Below, piece by piece: positions 1 to 8,282 of a stretch of DNA of 21,976 nucleotides. Both the position numbers and the translations under genes were made by a program. The notes below the pieces were generated by a model that worked only from the letters and a program-made list of their open reading frames with translations, did not search any database and was not told where the DNA came from. The number at the start of each line of letters is the position of its first letter. The first letter of the stretch is position 1. This DNA is from Anaerolineales bacterium (GTDB lineage: Bacteria; Chloroflexota; Anaerolineae; Anaerolineales; E44-bin32): assembly GCA_030606845.1 (NCBI GenBank), contig JAUWFP010000012.1, positions 1 through 21,976 of the forward strand. The letters run 5' to 3'.

Positions 1-1
1 A

Positions 2-2149
2 GAAGTAATCCATAAATTTTATAATAGCGTAGATTCGATGTTTCTTATTAGGGATGGGGAAATCCCAATTCGAATGGATCATTCTTTTGCATACAGACAT
101 AGAAATAAGGACTATTACCCATACAGAGATTTAACTTTTCAGGAGTTAACAGGTGTAATTTCTATACTCTTTAATAAAACTGCCTCCCCTCCAGCAGCAA
201 CCAAAATTGAAAAAAATAATGAAATTAGTAATGATTGGAACAAGAATCTTTCTTTGCTTTATAAAAACTCGGAATTGGCGATTGACCACACCGATGAGTT
301 GGAAAGAAAGTTAAATTCAAATATTCCAATTGCTCTCTTCCCAGGGAATGAGATTGATTTGGAACTTGAACTTTTTGTTCTCTATCCTGTCAGAAAAAGG
401 CTGGGCTTAGAAGAGGAAGACAAAATAACACCACGATCATTGGATATGGAGAATTTAGCTCCAATTTTTATCATTGCGCGTAATAAACCCCTCGGAGAAT
501 CAATAACGGCAGATGTGTTGAAATCATATATTAAATACGGTGCAAATTTAGAACTGAGATTATTATTAGAACATGGAGTTTGCAAAATAGTGGGAAGTGA
601 ACAACATTCGGTGGGTTTCCATTCATATGGAGTCGGCCAGGAAGTTAGCAAGGTATTAACACATGTTAAAAAAGAAAAGGGGATCATTATCACAATCGGT
701 GACGACGCCGCCATAATGACGGACATTGTTGACTTGGATCGATTTCACATTGGGAAAGTGTCCGACACACTTCCTTCCAAGATGATGGGAATTCCGTATG
801 GCAGTGGTTATATTCAATGGGTCCCACCTGGATTGCGTTTCGTCCTATCCTATCCCACCCCAGTCCAGACCGGAAAGGACTTCAGTAAAGCACTGAAAAG
901 TTTCCAATATAAAAATTTATGCGATTCTCTGGGCGAAAGAAAAGTCTTACAAATATTAAAAAAAGATGCTGAGGAAAAAGGAACGCCGATCAGAACTGTA
1001 TTAAAAGATTTAGATCATCCTGTTCACGAAAAAACAGAGGTAAGTTATTCTCACATTAATGGACTTTATTCCGATGGTTTACCCTGGGCGGGAGTTTTTG
1101 CAAAAATCATCATGCGCCATTCAAAGAAAAAATGGCAGTTTTCAGTAATGTCAACAGCAGAGAGGCCAAAAACCGTTTTAGATTTCGTGGAAGATTTTAA
1201 TAAAACTGCTGGTAGAAACGCAAAAGTTGCTTGGAATGGCGGTTACATTTTAAATCCTGAGCTTGTTGGGAAATTAGGTATTCCGGAGAAGTTTATCGGT
1301 TCACCTTTAGGACTGATAATTTCAAACAAAAAGGTTCTTTCACCACCCTTATTTAACAAGCCTGCTTATATTGTTTTGCCAGACGGCACAATAAAAATTA
1401 AAAGGGTGAATTCATCAAATGGTATGACGATTTCGGATTCCTCGAACAGAATCGTGTTTTCTCCAGATACTTATAATCCAAAACATCCATTGAATACTCC
1501 CTGTTTTTACGATCTCCTTTTTCCTGATGATCAGCTGGAAGGAAATGGAAGAACTCTTGTCAGACTTACAGGCCATACCATCATAGATATAATTCACACA
1601 ATAGAAAACGAAATCGTTCCGGTATTGCCCGTTGGACTTACCCTTTCCTTCCCCAAAGACCAATTCCCGAAAACTTGGGAAATGGGTATGGAATTGAATA
1701 TAAAAATGAATGGTTGGGAGGAAATCGACTCAGCGATCGAAGCTGGGCCACAATTATTAAAAGGGGGAGAGGTTTGCATTGACATGGAGCTTGAGGGATG
1801 GAAAACTCAAAATTCAATAAAAACGCAGGCTGCCAGATTGGATTATCTTGATAGCCGGGGACCAAAAATCGCAGTCGGTATTGATAAACACGGCGATCTA
1901 ACTGTTTTGACAATCAATGGAAGAATTAGAGAATCGGTGGGCGCGACCCATGGTGACATGGCTGAAATATTGAAAACACAAGGAATGGAATATGCCATGG
2001 GCTTCGACCCAGGTGGCAGCAGCACCCTTGTTGTGGATAACAAAGTTTTAAATATCTCGCCCTATAACTCTGATTACGAGAAAGACGTTTATTCACTTCC
2101 GCCTGAACCAAGGGCGATTGCAAACGCTTTAATAATAAGTGAAACTTAG
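2..2149 (+). CDS. Large protein with C-terminal phosphodiester glycosidase (NAGPA-like) domain, 5' partial
   Basis: The reading frame is open to the left edge of the window. The first Met codon (38) has no Shine-Dalgarno, so the gene probably starts upstream; numbering here is from that Met. The last ~300 residues look like the phosphodiester glycosidase / NAGPA family. There is an NGG segment at 400-402 (WNGGY), then PKIAVGIDKHGDL, a TINGR strand and GDMAEILKTQGMEYAM, followed by FDPGGSST (Asp657 to Thr663) where the family usually has DGGGSST, and a closing R-A-I-A-N-A-L strand. Family members remove sugars linked through phosphodiesters or bind exopolysaccharide. The first ~390 residues match nothing I recognise; no signal peptide or membrane helix is visible in the part present. 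Codon use is much more AT-rich than in all downstream genes, which suggests transfer or a different selective history. The domain call is fairly firm, the substrate unknown. Confidence 0.6.
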   Translation, partial: EVIHKFYNSVDSMFLIRDGEIPIRMDHSFAYRHRNKDYYPYRDLTFQELTGVISILFNKTASPPAATKIEKNNEISNDWNKNLSLLYKNSELAIDHTDELERKLNSNIPIALFPGNEIDLELELFVLYPVRKRLGLEEEDKITPRSLDMENLAPIFIIARNKPLGESITADVLKSYIKYGANLELRLLLEHGVCKIVGSEQHSVGFHSYGVGQEVSKVLTHVKKEKGIIITIGDDAAIMTDIVDLDRFHIGKVSDTLPSKMMGIPYGSGYIQWVPPGLRFVLSYPTPVQTGKDFSKALKSFQYKNLCDSLGERKVLQILKKDAEEKGTPIRTVLKDLDHPVHEKTEVSYSHINGLYSDGLPWAGVFAKIIMRHSKKKWQFSVMSTAERPKTVLDFVEDFNKTAGRNAKVAWNGGYILNPELVGKLGIPEKFIGSPLGLIISNKKVLSPPLFNKPAYIVLPDGTIKIKRVNSSNGMTISDSSNRIVFSPDTYNPKHPLNTPCFYDLLFPDDQLEGNGRTLVRLTGHTIIDIIHTIENEIVPVLPVGLTLSFPKDQFPKTWEMGMELNIKMNGWEEIDSAIEAGPQLLKGGEVCIDMELEGWKTQNSIKTQAARLDYLDSRGPKIAVGIDKHGDLTVLTINGRIRESVGATHGDMAEILKTQGMEYAMGFDPGGSSTLVVDNKVLNISPYNSDYEKDVYSLPPEPRAIANALIISET

Positions 2150-2673
2150 ATAGCGTTTTATTTTCAAGTCCTAAGGTTGGATGTTTGGATTCGCTGGACT
2201 AGCCCACCAGGACAGGCGAAGCAAGGACCTTATGGTTGTAATCCTGGCTAGCCCTCATGAAATTTGTCTAGTGACTGCAGTTCTTACAAATACGTTACCC
2301 GGAACCAAAATCCGGATGGAAAACGGAACCAGAGATGGGTCTTTAAAACACAACCGTAGTCCACACGGCTACCCACTTTAAATTTACAACAAGGTTCGCG
2401 AAAATCGAGATCGGTGTGGACCGCGGTAGCGGTTCTAGACCACTGGGTTCACATCCGTGCGGTCATGCCCAGGTGACTTCTTCTGTGCATTTCCCTCAAG
2501 GAAGAATTCTAATTCTCCAATGAGAACTGGTATTCTCGAAATCCATAAGATTTCTTTCGGATTATGGTCTCTCTGTAGTCCCCCCAATTAAAATCCATTT
2601 CAACACGATTTCCGCTTGGAATTACTACACGAGGAAGCTGGTGAGATACTGCTTGCGGGAGTAATCATAAATC

Positions 2674-2703
2674 AAAAAAGCGAGGGTACGTTGATCCCTC
2701 GCT
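2674..2703 (-). terminator. Apparent rho-independent terminator reading leftward
   Basis: AGCGAGGG (2679-2686) and CCCTCGCT (2696-2703) form a perfect 8-bp stem around a 9-base loop. On the minus strand the stem is followed directly by six T (plus-strand A run 2674-2679), the classic intrinsic terminator layout. It would end a leftward transcript from about 2720-3000, yet no convincing gene is seen there. On the plus strand only a short CTTAATA follows, so termination of the upstream gene is less likely. Confidence 0.55.
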
Positions 2704-2894
2704 CTTAATATTGAAACACCCATCTTGCATGAATAAAACAATCGTGGCATGACGGCAGAATAACCCATTATCCCGTAAAGTACCTCACCACTGCATCCAG
2801 CGCCGCATCCCTTTGAGGATGTCCACCCTCCCACCAGCGAAACCGACATACTCTCTTTCCTGACACCTGGTGCATCAAAGCTAGCACTTAAGAT

Positions 2895-2909
2895 CGCACC
2901 GAGGGTGCG
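2895..2909. repeat. Short hairpin upstream of lacI-type gene
   Basis: CGCACC (2895-2900) and GGTGCG (2904-2909) form a 6-bp GC-rich stem with a 3-base loop. No T run follows on the plus strand. It could be a weak terminator or only a chance palindrome. Confidence 0.3.
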
Positions 2910-3003
2910 CTTCCATTCCTGTGCTCTCCCCTCCTAATTTATTAACTTGCCGGCAACCCGAATGTGTTACTGACGACCTTCATTAATTTGGCAAAAAGCT
3001 GAC

Positions 3004-3033
3004 TTGACAAAGCATACCTTACTGGGGTACTGT
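3004..3033 (+). promoter_or_regulatory. Sigma-70-type promoter of the LacI-family gene
   Basis: A perfect -35 TTGACA lies at 3004-3009. An 18-base spacer leads to a weaker -10, TACTGT, at 3028-3033. The predicted start of transcription (about 3040) falls next to the operator at 3043-3060, so a bound repressor would block initiation. Confidence 0.6.
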
Positions 3034-3042
3034 ATATGTACT

Positions 3043-3060
3043 ATCCAAATCGTTTTGGAT
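3043..3060. promoter_or_regulatory. LacI-family operator, probable autoregulatory site
   Basis: ATCCAAATCGTTTTGGAT is an 18-bp inverted repeat with perfect 7-base arms and a central CG, mismatched only at the two bases flanking that CG. Even-length palindromes centred on CG are the standard operator form for LacI-family regulators. It sits just after the -10 region and before the TTG start of the LacI-type gene. Negative autoregulation is inferred. I found no second copy before the binding-protein gene. Confidence 0.7.
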
Positions 3061-3100
3061 GGGAGAAATTCTTCGTATTCTCAACAAGGATTACCGGGCC

Positions 3101-4132
3101 TTGCCAGTTACGATACGCGACGTCGCTAAGAAGCTTGATCTTTCGGTCACAACCGTCTCTCGTGCGCTGGCCGGGTATGACGATGTGGCTTCTGCAACCC
3201 GCGACCTCGTCATCGAGACTGCGGACGAAATGGGCTACGTCCCCCAGCACGCGGCGAGGCAACTGCGTCGTCAACGCACCGAAACCATCGGCTTGATTTT
3301 TCCAACCTCAGGGTCACGTTTCTCTGATCCCTTCTTCAGCGAATTCATAGCCGGAATCGGCGATGAAACCAGCAAAAGGTCCTATGACCTGCTCGTTTCT
3401 GTCGCCCCGCCAGGCGAGGCTGAAGAGCGCGCTTATCATTTATGGACCAACTCACGTCGCGTAGATGGCTTCATCCTGGTTCGAACGCGTGTGGATGACT
3501 GGCGCATCAGCTACCTCACCAAAGAGAATTTTCCCTTCACCTCCTTCGGCCGCAGTAAAACACTTGAAACATCACCGCATATTGGCGTGGATGGGTGCTC
3601 TGGGGTCAAAGATCTCGTGAAACACCTCATTGGCCTGGGGCATCGAAGGATCGCCTTCATTGGGGCTTCTGAAGAGCTCACTTTAGTAGGCGATCGCCTC
3701 GAGGGCTACCAGGCAGGCCTAGAAGAAGCACATATTACCTATGATCCCGACCTAGTCCTTGAGGGTGACCTCACACGCGCGGGAGGGTATGAGGCAACAA
3801 AAAGATTGATCGGACGCTCACCCTACCCGACAGCCATAATCGGCGTGAATGACCTCACCGCGCTGGGTGCGATCCGCGCCGCCCAAGAAGGCGGTCTGAT
3901 CGTCGGCAAGGATCTCGCCATCGCTGGCTTCGATGGTACCGTAGCCGGCGAACACGCTCACCCTACGCTCACAACTGTCTACCAGCCTGTATACGAGATC
4001 GGGCGCCAAGTGAGCGCAATGCTCATCGACCTGATTGAAAATCAGGCAGGATCCGAATTGGAAAACCTAATCCGTCCCCGACTTATCGTTCGCGATTCGA
4101 CATTGAACAGCAAACCTGCCCCCGCGGATTGA
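3101..4132 (+). CDS. LacI-family transcriptional regulator
   Basis: This 343-residue protein has the usual LacI/GalR length and plan. Residues 2-24 (PVTIRDVAKKLDLSVTTVS) form the helix-turn-helix. The hinge follows around PQHAARQLRRQR, then a periplasmic-binding-protein-like effector domain begins at TIGLIFP, with late motifs AIIGVNDLTALGA and IAGFDGT. I chose TTG at 3101 because AAGGA (3086-3090) lies ten bases upstream and the product then starts M-P-V-T-I-R, as is usual in the family. The in-frame ATG at 3059 has no proper Shine-Dalgarno and lies inside the operator. The gene precedes a carbohydrate ABC transporter and a GH13 phosphorylase, so the inducer is probably their glycoside or a phosphorylated derivative. 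The family assignment is firm, the ligand unknown. Confidence 0.93.
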   Translation: MPVTIRDVAKKLDLSVTTVSRALAGYDDVASATRDLVIETADEMGYVPQHAARQLRRQRTETIGLIFPTSGSRFSDPFFSEFIAGIGDETSKRSYDLLVSVAPPGEAEERAYHLWTNSRRVDGFILVRTRVDDWRISYLTKENFPFTSFGRSKTLETSPHIGVDGCSGVKDLVKHLIGLGHRRIAFIGASEELTLVGDRLEGYQAGLEEAHITYDPDLVLEGDLTRAGGYEATKRLIGRSPYPTAIIGVNDLTALGAIRAAQEGGLIVGKDLAIAGFDGTVAGEHAHPTLTTVYQPVYEIGRQVSAMLIDLIENQAGSELENLIRPRLIVRDSTLNSKPAPAD

Positions 4133-4363
4133 AAGGAGAACAAAAGAGGAAACCTAAAAAACTCTCTACCGCACTCTACAGCTGTGTGAATCCGTACATC
4201 GGTCCCATATTTATCAGACCACACGCATCACGACCGATCACACATTGAATAAACACCCTTGTCACGGGTGAAAGGAGGCAAAACTCAGGGTCAGGAACAC
4301 GAGATATATATACCAACTTCCGCAACACTAATCGTTGTTAATCGAAACAGAGGAGAAAAAGAG

Positions 4364-5782
4364 ATGAAACATTTTCGTTATGTCCTACCCGCGCTACTGA
4401 TCGCCAGCTTTGTGCTTGCCGGCTGCGCCCAGCCAACACCAGAGACCATCATCGAGACCGTCGAGGTCCCAGGCGAAGTCGTAGAGGTTGAGGTGCCAGC
4501 AGAACCCATCGACAAGACCATTGTTGAGTTCTGGACCACCGACAATGAGGAAGATCGCGTCGACCTCTACGAAGCCATAGCTGCAGCATATATGGCCGAC
4601 CACCCGGACGTCGATCTTCGCATCGTCCCCATCGATGAAGGTAGCATCACCCAGCGCATCGCAACTGCACGGGCTGCAAATCGCCTGCCGGACATCGTCC
4701 GCATGGGCATCGAGCGCGTAGCCGCCTTCGCCGCTGATGGCATTCTTGACGAGGATGCGGCAGTTGCAACCATCGCCAGCATTGGCGAGGACGACTTCCG
4801 CGCGGGACCGCTGGCTATGGTCGTCGACCCCGCAACCGGCAAGTATTCCGCAGTTCCCTTTGACGGTTGGATCCAGGCCATTTGGTACCGCACCGACGTT
4901 TTCGAGGCGGCCGGCCTGGACGCACCGACAAGCTGGGACACCATCAATGCCGCTTGCGAAACACTACCAGGCGCGGGCAATCTTCTGTACGCCCTGACAC
5001 TTGGCACTGATGCTGGACAGAACTACGGCCATCAGGTTTTCGAGCAGGTCGCGATGTCCAATGATGCCTGGCCTTTCGACGCTGACGGCAATGTCACGAT
5101 GAACACACCCGAGATGATCGCGGCGCTCAAGTTCTACACCGACTTGCAGAGCTGCGCGGTTCCCGGCCCGCAATACTGGCGCGGGGCACGCGAAGCGTAT
5201 GAGCTCGATCAGTCCGGTATGCTGTTCTACAGCACCTATATCATGGACGATCTTGTCGACGGTTCCGGTCTCGCCGACGGTGGCAGTGTCGATATCACCA
5301 TTACCGATCTCGCCGGGAATACCGGTTTCGCTTCTGAGATGGCCGGTCCAAACGGCTCCGCTTCCTACGGCCAGTTGGTCACCCTGGGCATTATGCAGGG
5401 TGCTGATCCTGCAGCACAGGATGTGGTCAAGTTCTTCATGACCGGCGATAATTATCTCGACATCCTCGCCCTCGCCCCCTTCGGCAAAGTCCCAACGCTG
5501 AAGAGCGCAGTTGAGGGTTGGGGTGAGCTCAGCGACTACTTCGCGAACTACTCTGACGAGACACTGGCGCAGATCGCCGGTGGTTTCGATACGATGCAGC
5601 GCTGGCTTTTCCGCCCGGACTACGATGCCACGGAGAGAGCTGTGGTCGGTGACATTGAGGGACGCTTGTTGATCCCGACGGTCATCAGCAATATCGCTCT
5701 CGAAGGAATCATGACTCCAGAGACTGCAGCTCAATTCCTGCAGGAGCAGGTTGAGCTACTGTTGGCGGAACGATCCGAATAG
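4364..5782 (+). CDS. Carbohydrate ABC transporter, solute-binding lipoprotein
   Basis: This 472-residue family-1 extracellular solute-binding protein opens with a lipoprotein signal peptide. A short basic N-terminus and hydrophobic core end in the lipobox L-A-G-C with Cys21. The mature start is an acidic/valine-rich tether (ETVEVPGEVVEVEVP). The family core then begins at IVEFWTTDNEEDRVDL and includes RLPDIVRM, GWIQAIWYRTDVFEAAGL and PTSWDTI. Segments of this kind are found in maltose-type binding proteins. AGAGGAG (4349-4355) lies eight bases before ATG 4364 and fixes the start; the open frame extends further upstream but that part has no signal-peptide logic. It captures the substrate outside the membrane and delivers it to the two permeases that follow. 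Substrate is inferred to be a small glucoside from the GH13_18 neighbour. Confidence 0.92.
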   Translation: MKHFRYVLPALLIASFVLAGCAQPTPETIIETVEVPGEVVEVEVPAEPIDKTIVEFWTTDNEEDRVDLYEAIAAAYMADHPDVDLRIVPIDEGSITQRIATARAANRLPDIVRMGIERVAAFAADGILDEDAAVATIASIGEDDFRAGPLAMVVDPATGKYSAVPFDGWIQAIWYRTDVFEAAGLDAPTSWDTINAACETLPGAGNLLYALTLGTDAGQNYGHQVFEQVAMSNDAWPFDADGNVTMNTPEMIAALKFYTDLQSCAVPGPQYWRGAREAYELDQSGMLFYSTYIMDDLVDGSGLADGGSVDITITDLAGNTGFASEMAGPNGSASYGQLVTLGIMQGADPAAQDVVKFFMTGDNYLDILALAPFGKVPTLKSAVEGWGELSDYFANYSDETLAQIAGGFDTMQRWLFRPDYDATERAVVGDIEGRLLIPTVISNIALEGIMTPETAAQFLQEQVELLLAERSE

Positions 5783-5803
5783 CGTCTTAGTGCTCTCTGA
5801 ACA

Positions 5804-5834
5804 GAGGGGGCCTGGCTCATCGCCGGGCTCCCTC
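5804..5834 (+). promoter_or_regulatory. Strong hairpin after the binding-protein gene
   Basis: A 13-bp stem (arms 5804-5816 and 5822-5834, with two G-T wobbles) closes a 5-base loop, 21 bases after the binding-protein stop codon. No T run follows, so it is not a clear terminator. In many binding-protein-dependent operons such a structure protects the 3' end of the binding-protein message, or attenuates read-through, so that more binding protein than permease is made. That role is inferred here. Confidence 0.6.
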
Positions 5835-5869
5835 ACTTAACTCCACTTATCATCAAGCAGCTTCCTTAC

Positions 5870-5898
5870 GGGTATTTACCCTCGCGGATCTTTCCGCG
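5870..5898 (+). promoter_or_regulatory. Two small tandem hairpins before the permease ribosome site
   Basis: GGGTA (5870-5874) pairs with TACCC (5877-5881) over a 2-base loop. CGCGGA (5883-5888) pairs with TCCGCG (5893-5898) over a 4-base loop. The AAGGAG ribosome site of the first permease starts three bases later at 5901. These may tune permease translation. Function is not shown by sequence alone. Confidence 0.4.
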
Positions 5899-5910
5899 GA
5901 AAGGAGCCCG

Positions 5911-6873
5911 ATGACTGCCACCACGCAACACAAGCAATCGTCTTTTGCGAAACGCTGGAAGTCACTCGAATCACGCGAGGGTAGACTCGCCTGGGGCCTT
6001 GTCCTCCCAACGGCACTTATCGTCTTCGGATTGATCATCTTTCCGGCAATCTTCAGTATATGGATCAGTTTCCATGATGTCGGTCTGCATAACCTGAACG
6101 ATGTTTTCCATGCTCCATTTGTAGGCTTTGATAACTATTCCAAGGTATTTCAGGACTTTGCCTTCAAATTTCAAGGGAGGCAAAGTTGGGGAGCAGCAGT
6201 TACCAGCATAGTGTACTCCTTCCTCGCCACGATACTGACCCTGATCGTAGGACTTATCGCCTCACTTCTCTTAAACCGTCCTTTCCGCGGCAGAGGAATT
6301 GCCCGGTCCATCTTCCTTTTCCCGTATGTTGCACCAATTGTAAGCGTTGCATTCGTTTGGCGATGGATCTTGGACCCGCGCCCCTCAGGTGTGCTCAACG
6401 ATGTTCTCATGCGCTTGGGCCTCATCGATTTGCCGGTTGCATTCCTGGCTACACGTGGGTTGGCCCTAGTCATCGTCATCTTCTTCGAGGCATGGCGCTA
6501 TTTCCCCTTTGCCATGCTCATGATACTTGCCCGTCTTCAGGCGATCGACAACACACTGTATGAGGCAGCCGACGTCGATGGCGCGAGCGCGTGGCAGAAA
6601 TTTCGCTTCGTGACAATTCCCGAACTCCGGTATGTTCTGGGTGCCCTCTTCTTGCTCCGCCTGATGTGGACCTTTAACAAATTCGACGACATCTTCCTGC
6701 TCACCGGAGGAGGATTCGGAACCAAGGTGCTGCCCGTCTTGACCTACGAGTTCAGTTTCCGACTATTAGACTTCGGAAGGGGCGCCGCAACGGCGATGAT
6801 CCTCTTGGTCATCCTTGTTGTCTTCATGGCGTTTTACGTCGGGATCGTTATGCGGAATGTCGATGCTGAATAA
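5911..6873 (+). CDS. Carbohydrate ABC transporter permease, MalF/UgpA type
   Basis: This 320-residue inner-membrane protein has the first-permease signature of carbohydrate uptake (CUT1) transporters. A hydrophilic N-terminus is followed by about six membrane segments, the first near residues 30-52. The cytoplasmic EAA loop starts at Glu218 (EAADVDGASAWQKF), the site that docks the transport ATPase. AAGGAG at 5901-5906 lies four bases before the ATG. It forms a heterodimeric channel with the next gene product and receives substrate from the lipoprotein upstream. The next gene begins 11 bases after its stop, so the two permeases are co-transcribed. The typing is firm; the transported sugar is not visible from the sequence. 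Confidence 0.93.
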   Translation: MTATTQHKQSSFAKRWKSLESREGRLAWGLVLPTALIVFGLIIFPAIFSIWISFHDVGLHNLNDVFHAPFVGFDNYSKVFQDFAFKFQGRQSWGAAVTSIVYSFLATILTLIVGLIASLLLNRPFRGRGIARSIFLFPYVAPIVSVAFVWRWILDPRPSGVLNDVLMRLGLIDLPVAFLATRGLALVIVIFFEAWRYFPFAMLMILARLQAIDNTLYEAADVDGASAWQKFRFVTIPELRYVLGALFLLRLMWTFNKFDDIFLLTGGGFGTKVLPVLTYEFSFRLLDFGRGAATAMILLVILVVFMAFYVGIVMRNVDAE

Positions 6874-6884
6874 GAGGTGCAACC

Positions 6885-7811
6885 ATGACTGACACACGGA
6901 AACAAGGGACACGATCTCGGGGCGAACAGCTCAGCATCCTTGACCGGACTGCACGCTGGATAACCCTGCCTCGTTTCATCTTCGCAGCCACACTTTTCTT
7001 TTTTCTCACCAGCATCCTATTTCCATTCTATTGGATGATCAGTTCATCTTTCAAAACCCGCGCTGAAATCAGCGGGCGTGCACCTGTCTACATCCCGAGC
7101 GAATGGCGCCTTGATGCCTATCAAGAACTGTTCGATCCCGAAAGCCCTATCGGCAGATTCGGTACGAACATCGTTAACAGTGTCAAAGTCGCCATCCCTA
7201 CTGCGCTCATCGCCGTGATTCTTTCAACGCTTGGTGCCTATGCTGTTGCCCGGCTGAAATTCCGAGGAAAGGACGTCCTGCTCAACTCCATTCTCATGGT
7301 GTATCTATTCCCTGGAGTCTTGTTAATCATTCCATTATTCGCCATGCTCGCTCAAATAGGCGCCAAAGTAGGGTTCAACGTTCAGGACAATCTCGCTGTC
7401 CTGGTTGTTACCTACCTGGCAACGACGCTGCCGGTGGCACTATACATGCTCGCAAATTACTTCAGGACCATTCCGGCTGAGATAGAGCAGGCCGCTTTGA
7501 TCGATGGTTGCAGCCGATTGGGTGTCATTTGGCGCATTACGCTGCCGTTGGCTGTTCCCGCGCTGGTCTCTGTAGCCATTTACACCTTCATGATCGCCTG
7601 GAACGAGTTTCTGTATGCACTCGTTTTTCTCAACAGCCGCGAGCTGTTCACGATGCCCATCAAGATCAACACAATCTACAATGAGCCGCAGCCGATACCG
7701 CACGTCGTTATGGCTGCTTCTACACTGATGACTCTCCCGGTTGTCTTTCTCTTCCTTGCGTTGGAACGTTTCCTAACAGAAGGGCTTTCGGCCGGAAGCG
7801 TGAAAGGTTAA
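6885..7811 (+). CDS. Carbohydrate ABC transporter permease, MalG/UgpE type
   Basis: This 308-residue protein is the second permease of the transporter. It shows an N-terminal membrane segment (about residues 28-48, FIFAATLFFFLTSILFPFYW). The family hallmark SSFKTRAEI follows, then an extracytoplasmic stretch and further helices. The EAA loop begins at Glu201 (EQAALIDGCSRLGVIWRI). The C-terminus (ERFLTEGLSAGSVKG) is the usual MalG-type ending, in which the tail contacts the ATPase dimer. No ATP-binding protein follows, so the complex probably borrows a shared MsmX/UgpC-like ATPase encoded elsewhere. Confidence 0.93.
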   Translation: MTDTRKQGTRSRGEQLSILDRTARWITLPRFIFAATLFFFLTSILFPFYWMISSSFKTRAEISGRAPVYIPSEWRLDAYQELFDPESPIGRFGTNIVNSVKVAIPTALIAVILSTLGAYAVARLKFRGKDVLLNSILMVYLFPGVLLIIPLFAMLAQIGAKVGFNVQDNLAVLVVTYLATTLPVALYMLANYFRTIPAEIEQAALIDGCSRLGVIWRITLPLAVPALVSVAIYTFMIAWNEFLYALVFLNSRELFTMPIKINTIYNEPQPIPHVVMAASTLMTLPVVFLFLALERFLTEGLSAGSVKG

Positions 7812-8282
7812 ATTCAAAGTCACCCGGATGTGCTGCATCGCCTGCAACGTTGTAGGAATCCTCGAGAACGGAGGAAGGTGAGAGGCGCTGACGCATTCAA
7901 TAGCCTTCTTTTTCAATGGAAGACCAATGCTTCTTGCGTTGGCTCCAGTCCTGAACATGGATTACGCGATAAGTAGACTTCGATGGAGGCGTGCATAAAG
8001 TATCAGGAGAGACATTGCCTGGCGTTCATTTCCCAAATACAATCCGGAGTTCTGAAGCAAGCAGAAACTGCACTGCAGCGGTTTCCTGCCCTCACCCATC
8101 AACTAAGGTTCCTAATTCGCAGGTATGGGACGGGCTGGGTCGAGCGAATCAGTACAGATGGCTCTTCATCATCTAGATTTGAGCCAAGAAAAAGGATGTG
8201 TTCGTAGCTTAAGGATCTATCCAGAGTTATTCTCAAGGATCGAATAAACAAGAACGTATCTTTATGTTAAACTCAGAGGAAA
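7812..8282. other. Intergenic stretch before the GH13 gene
   Basis: These 471 bases hold no gene I can support. Two overlapping short open frames near 7983-8207 have no ribosome site and unconvincing composition. I see no strong terminator after the permease and no clear -35/-10 pair before the GH13 gene, although TATCTT (8257-8262) and TATGTT (8263-8268) are possible weak -10 elements. AGAGGA (8275-8280) is the likely ribosome site of the next gene, placed unusually close to its ATG. The gap means the GH13 gene may have its own promoter. Confidence 0.4.

Larger units (their letters stand above)
2150..3003. other. Long intergenic stretch without a convincing gene
   Basis: About 850 bases separate the AT-rich gene from the LacI promoter. 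Short open frames exist here, but none has a Shine-Dalgarno, a plausible composition or a recognisable motif. Hairpins at 2679-2703 and 2895-2909 are listed separately. A weaker nested inverted repeat lies around 2415-2443 (ACCGC-GGTA-GCGGT). The stretch may hold decayed sequence at the junction between the AT-rich and GC-rich parts of the window. Confidence 0.5.

Noticed and set aside
2181..2500. Translated fragments in the left intergenic region slightly resembling transposase sequence (a WTAVAVLDHW-like stretch)
   Set aside because: The fragment is interrupted by stops, has no terminal repeats or recognisable catalytic residues, and the similarity rests on a few residues only.
2625..2849. 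74-codon open frame on the minus strand
   Set aside because: It overlaps the terminator hairpin at 2679-2703, has no ribosome site and shows no recognisable domain.
4254..4270. CACCC/GGGTG inverted repeat before the binding-protein gene as a second LacI operator
   Set aside because: It is not CG-centred, its arms differ from the 3043-3060 operator, and the 5-bp stem is weak. No other CG-centred palindrome was found in 4133-4363.
4259..4363. Upstream in-frame extension of the binding-protein gene
   Set aside because: It lacks signal-peptide features, while AGAGGAG plus ATG 4364 gives a perfect lipoprotein signal peptide with Cys21.
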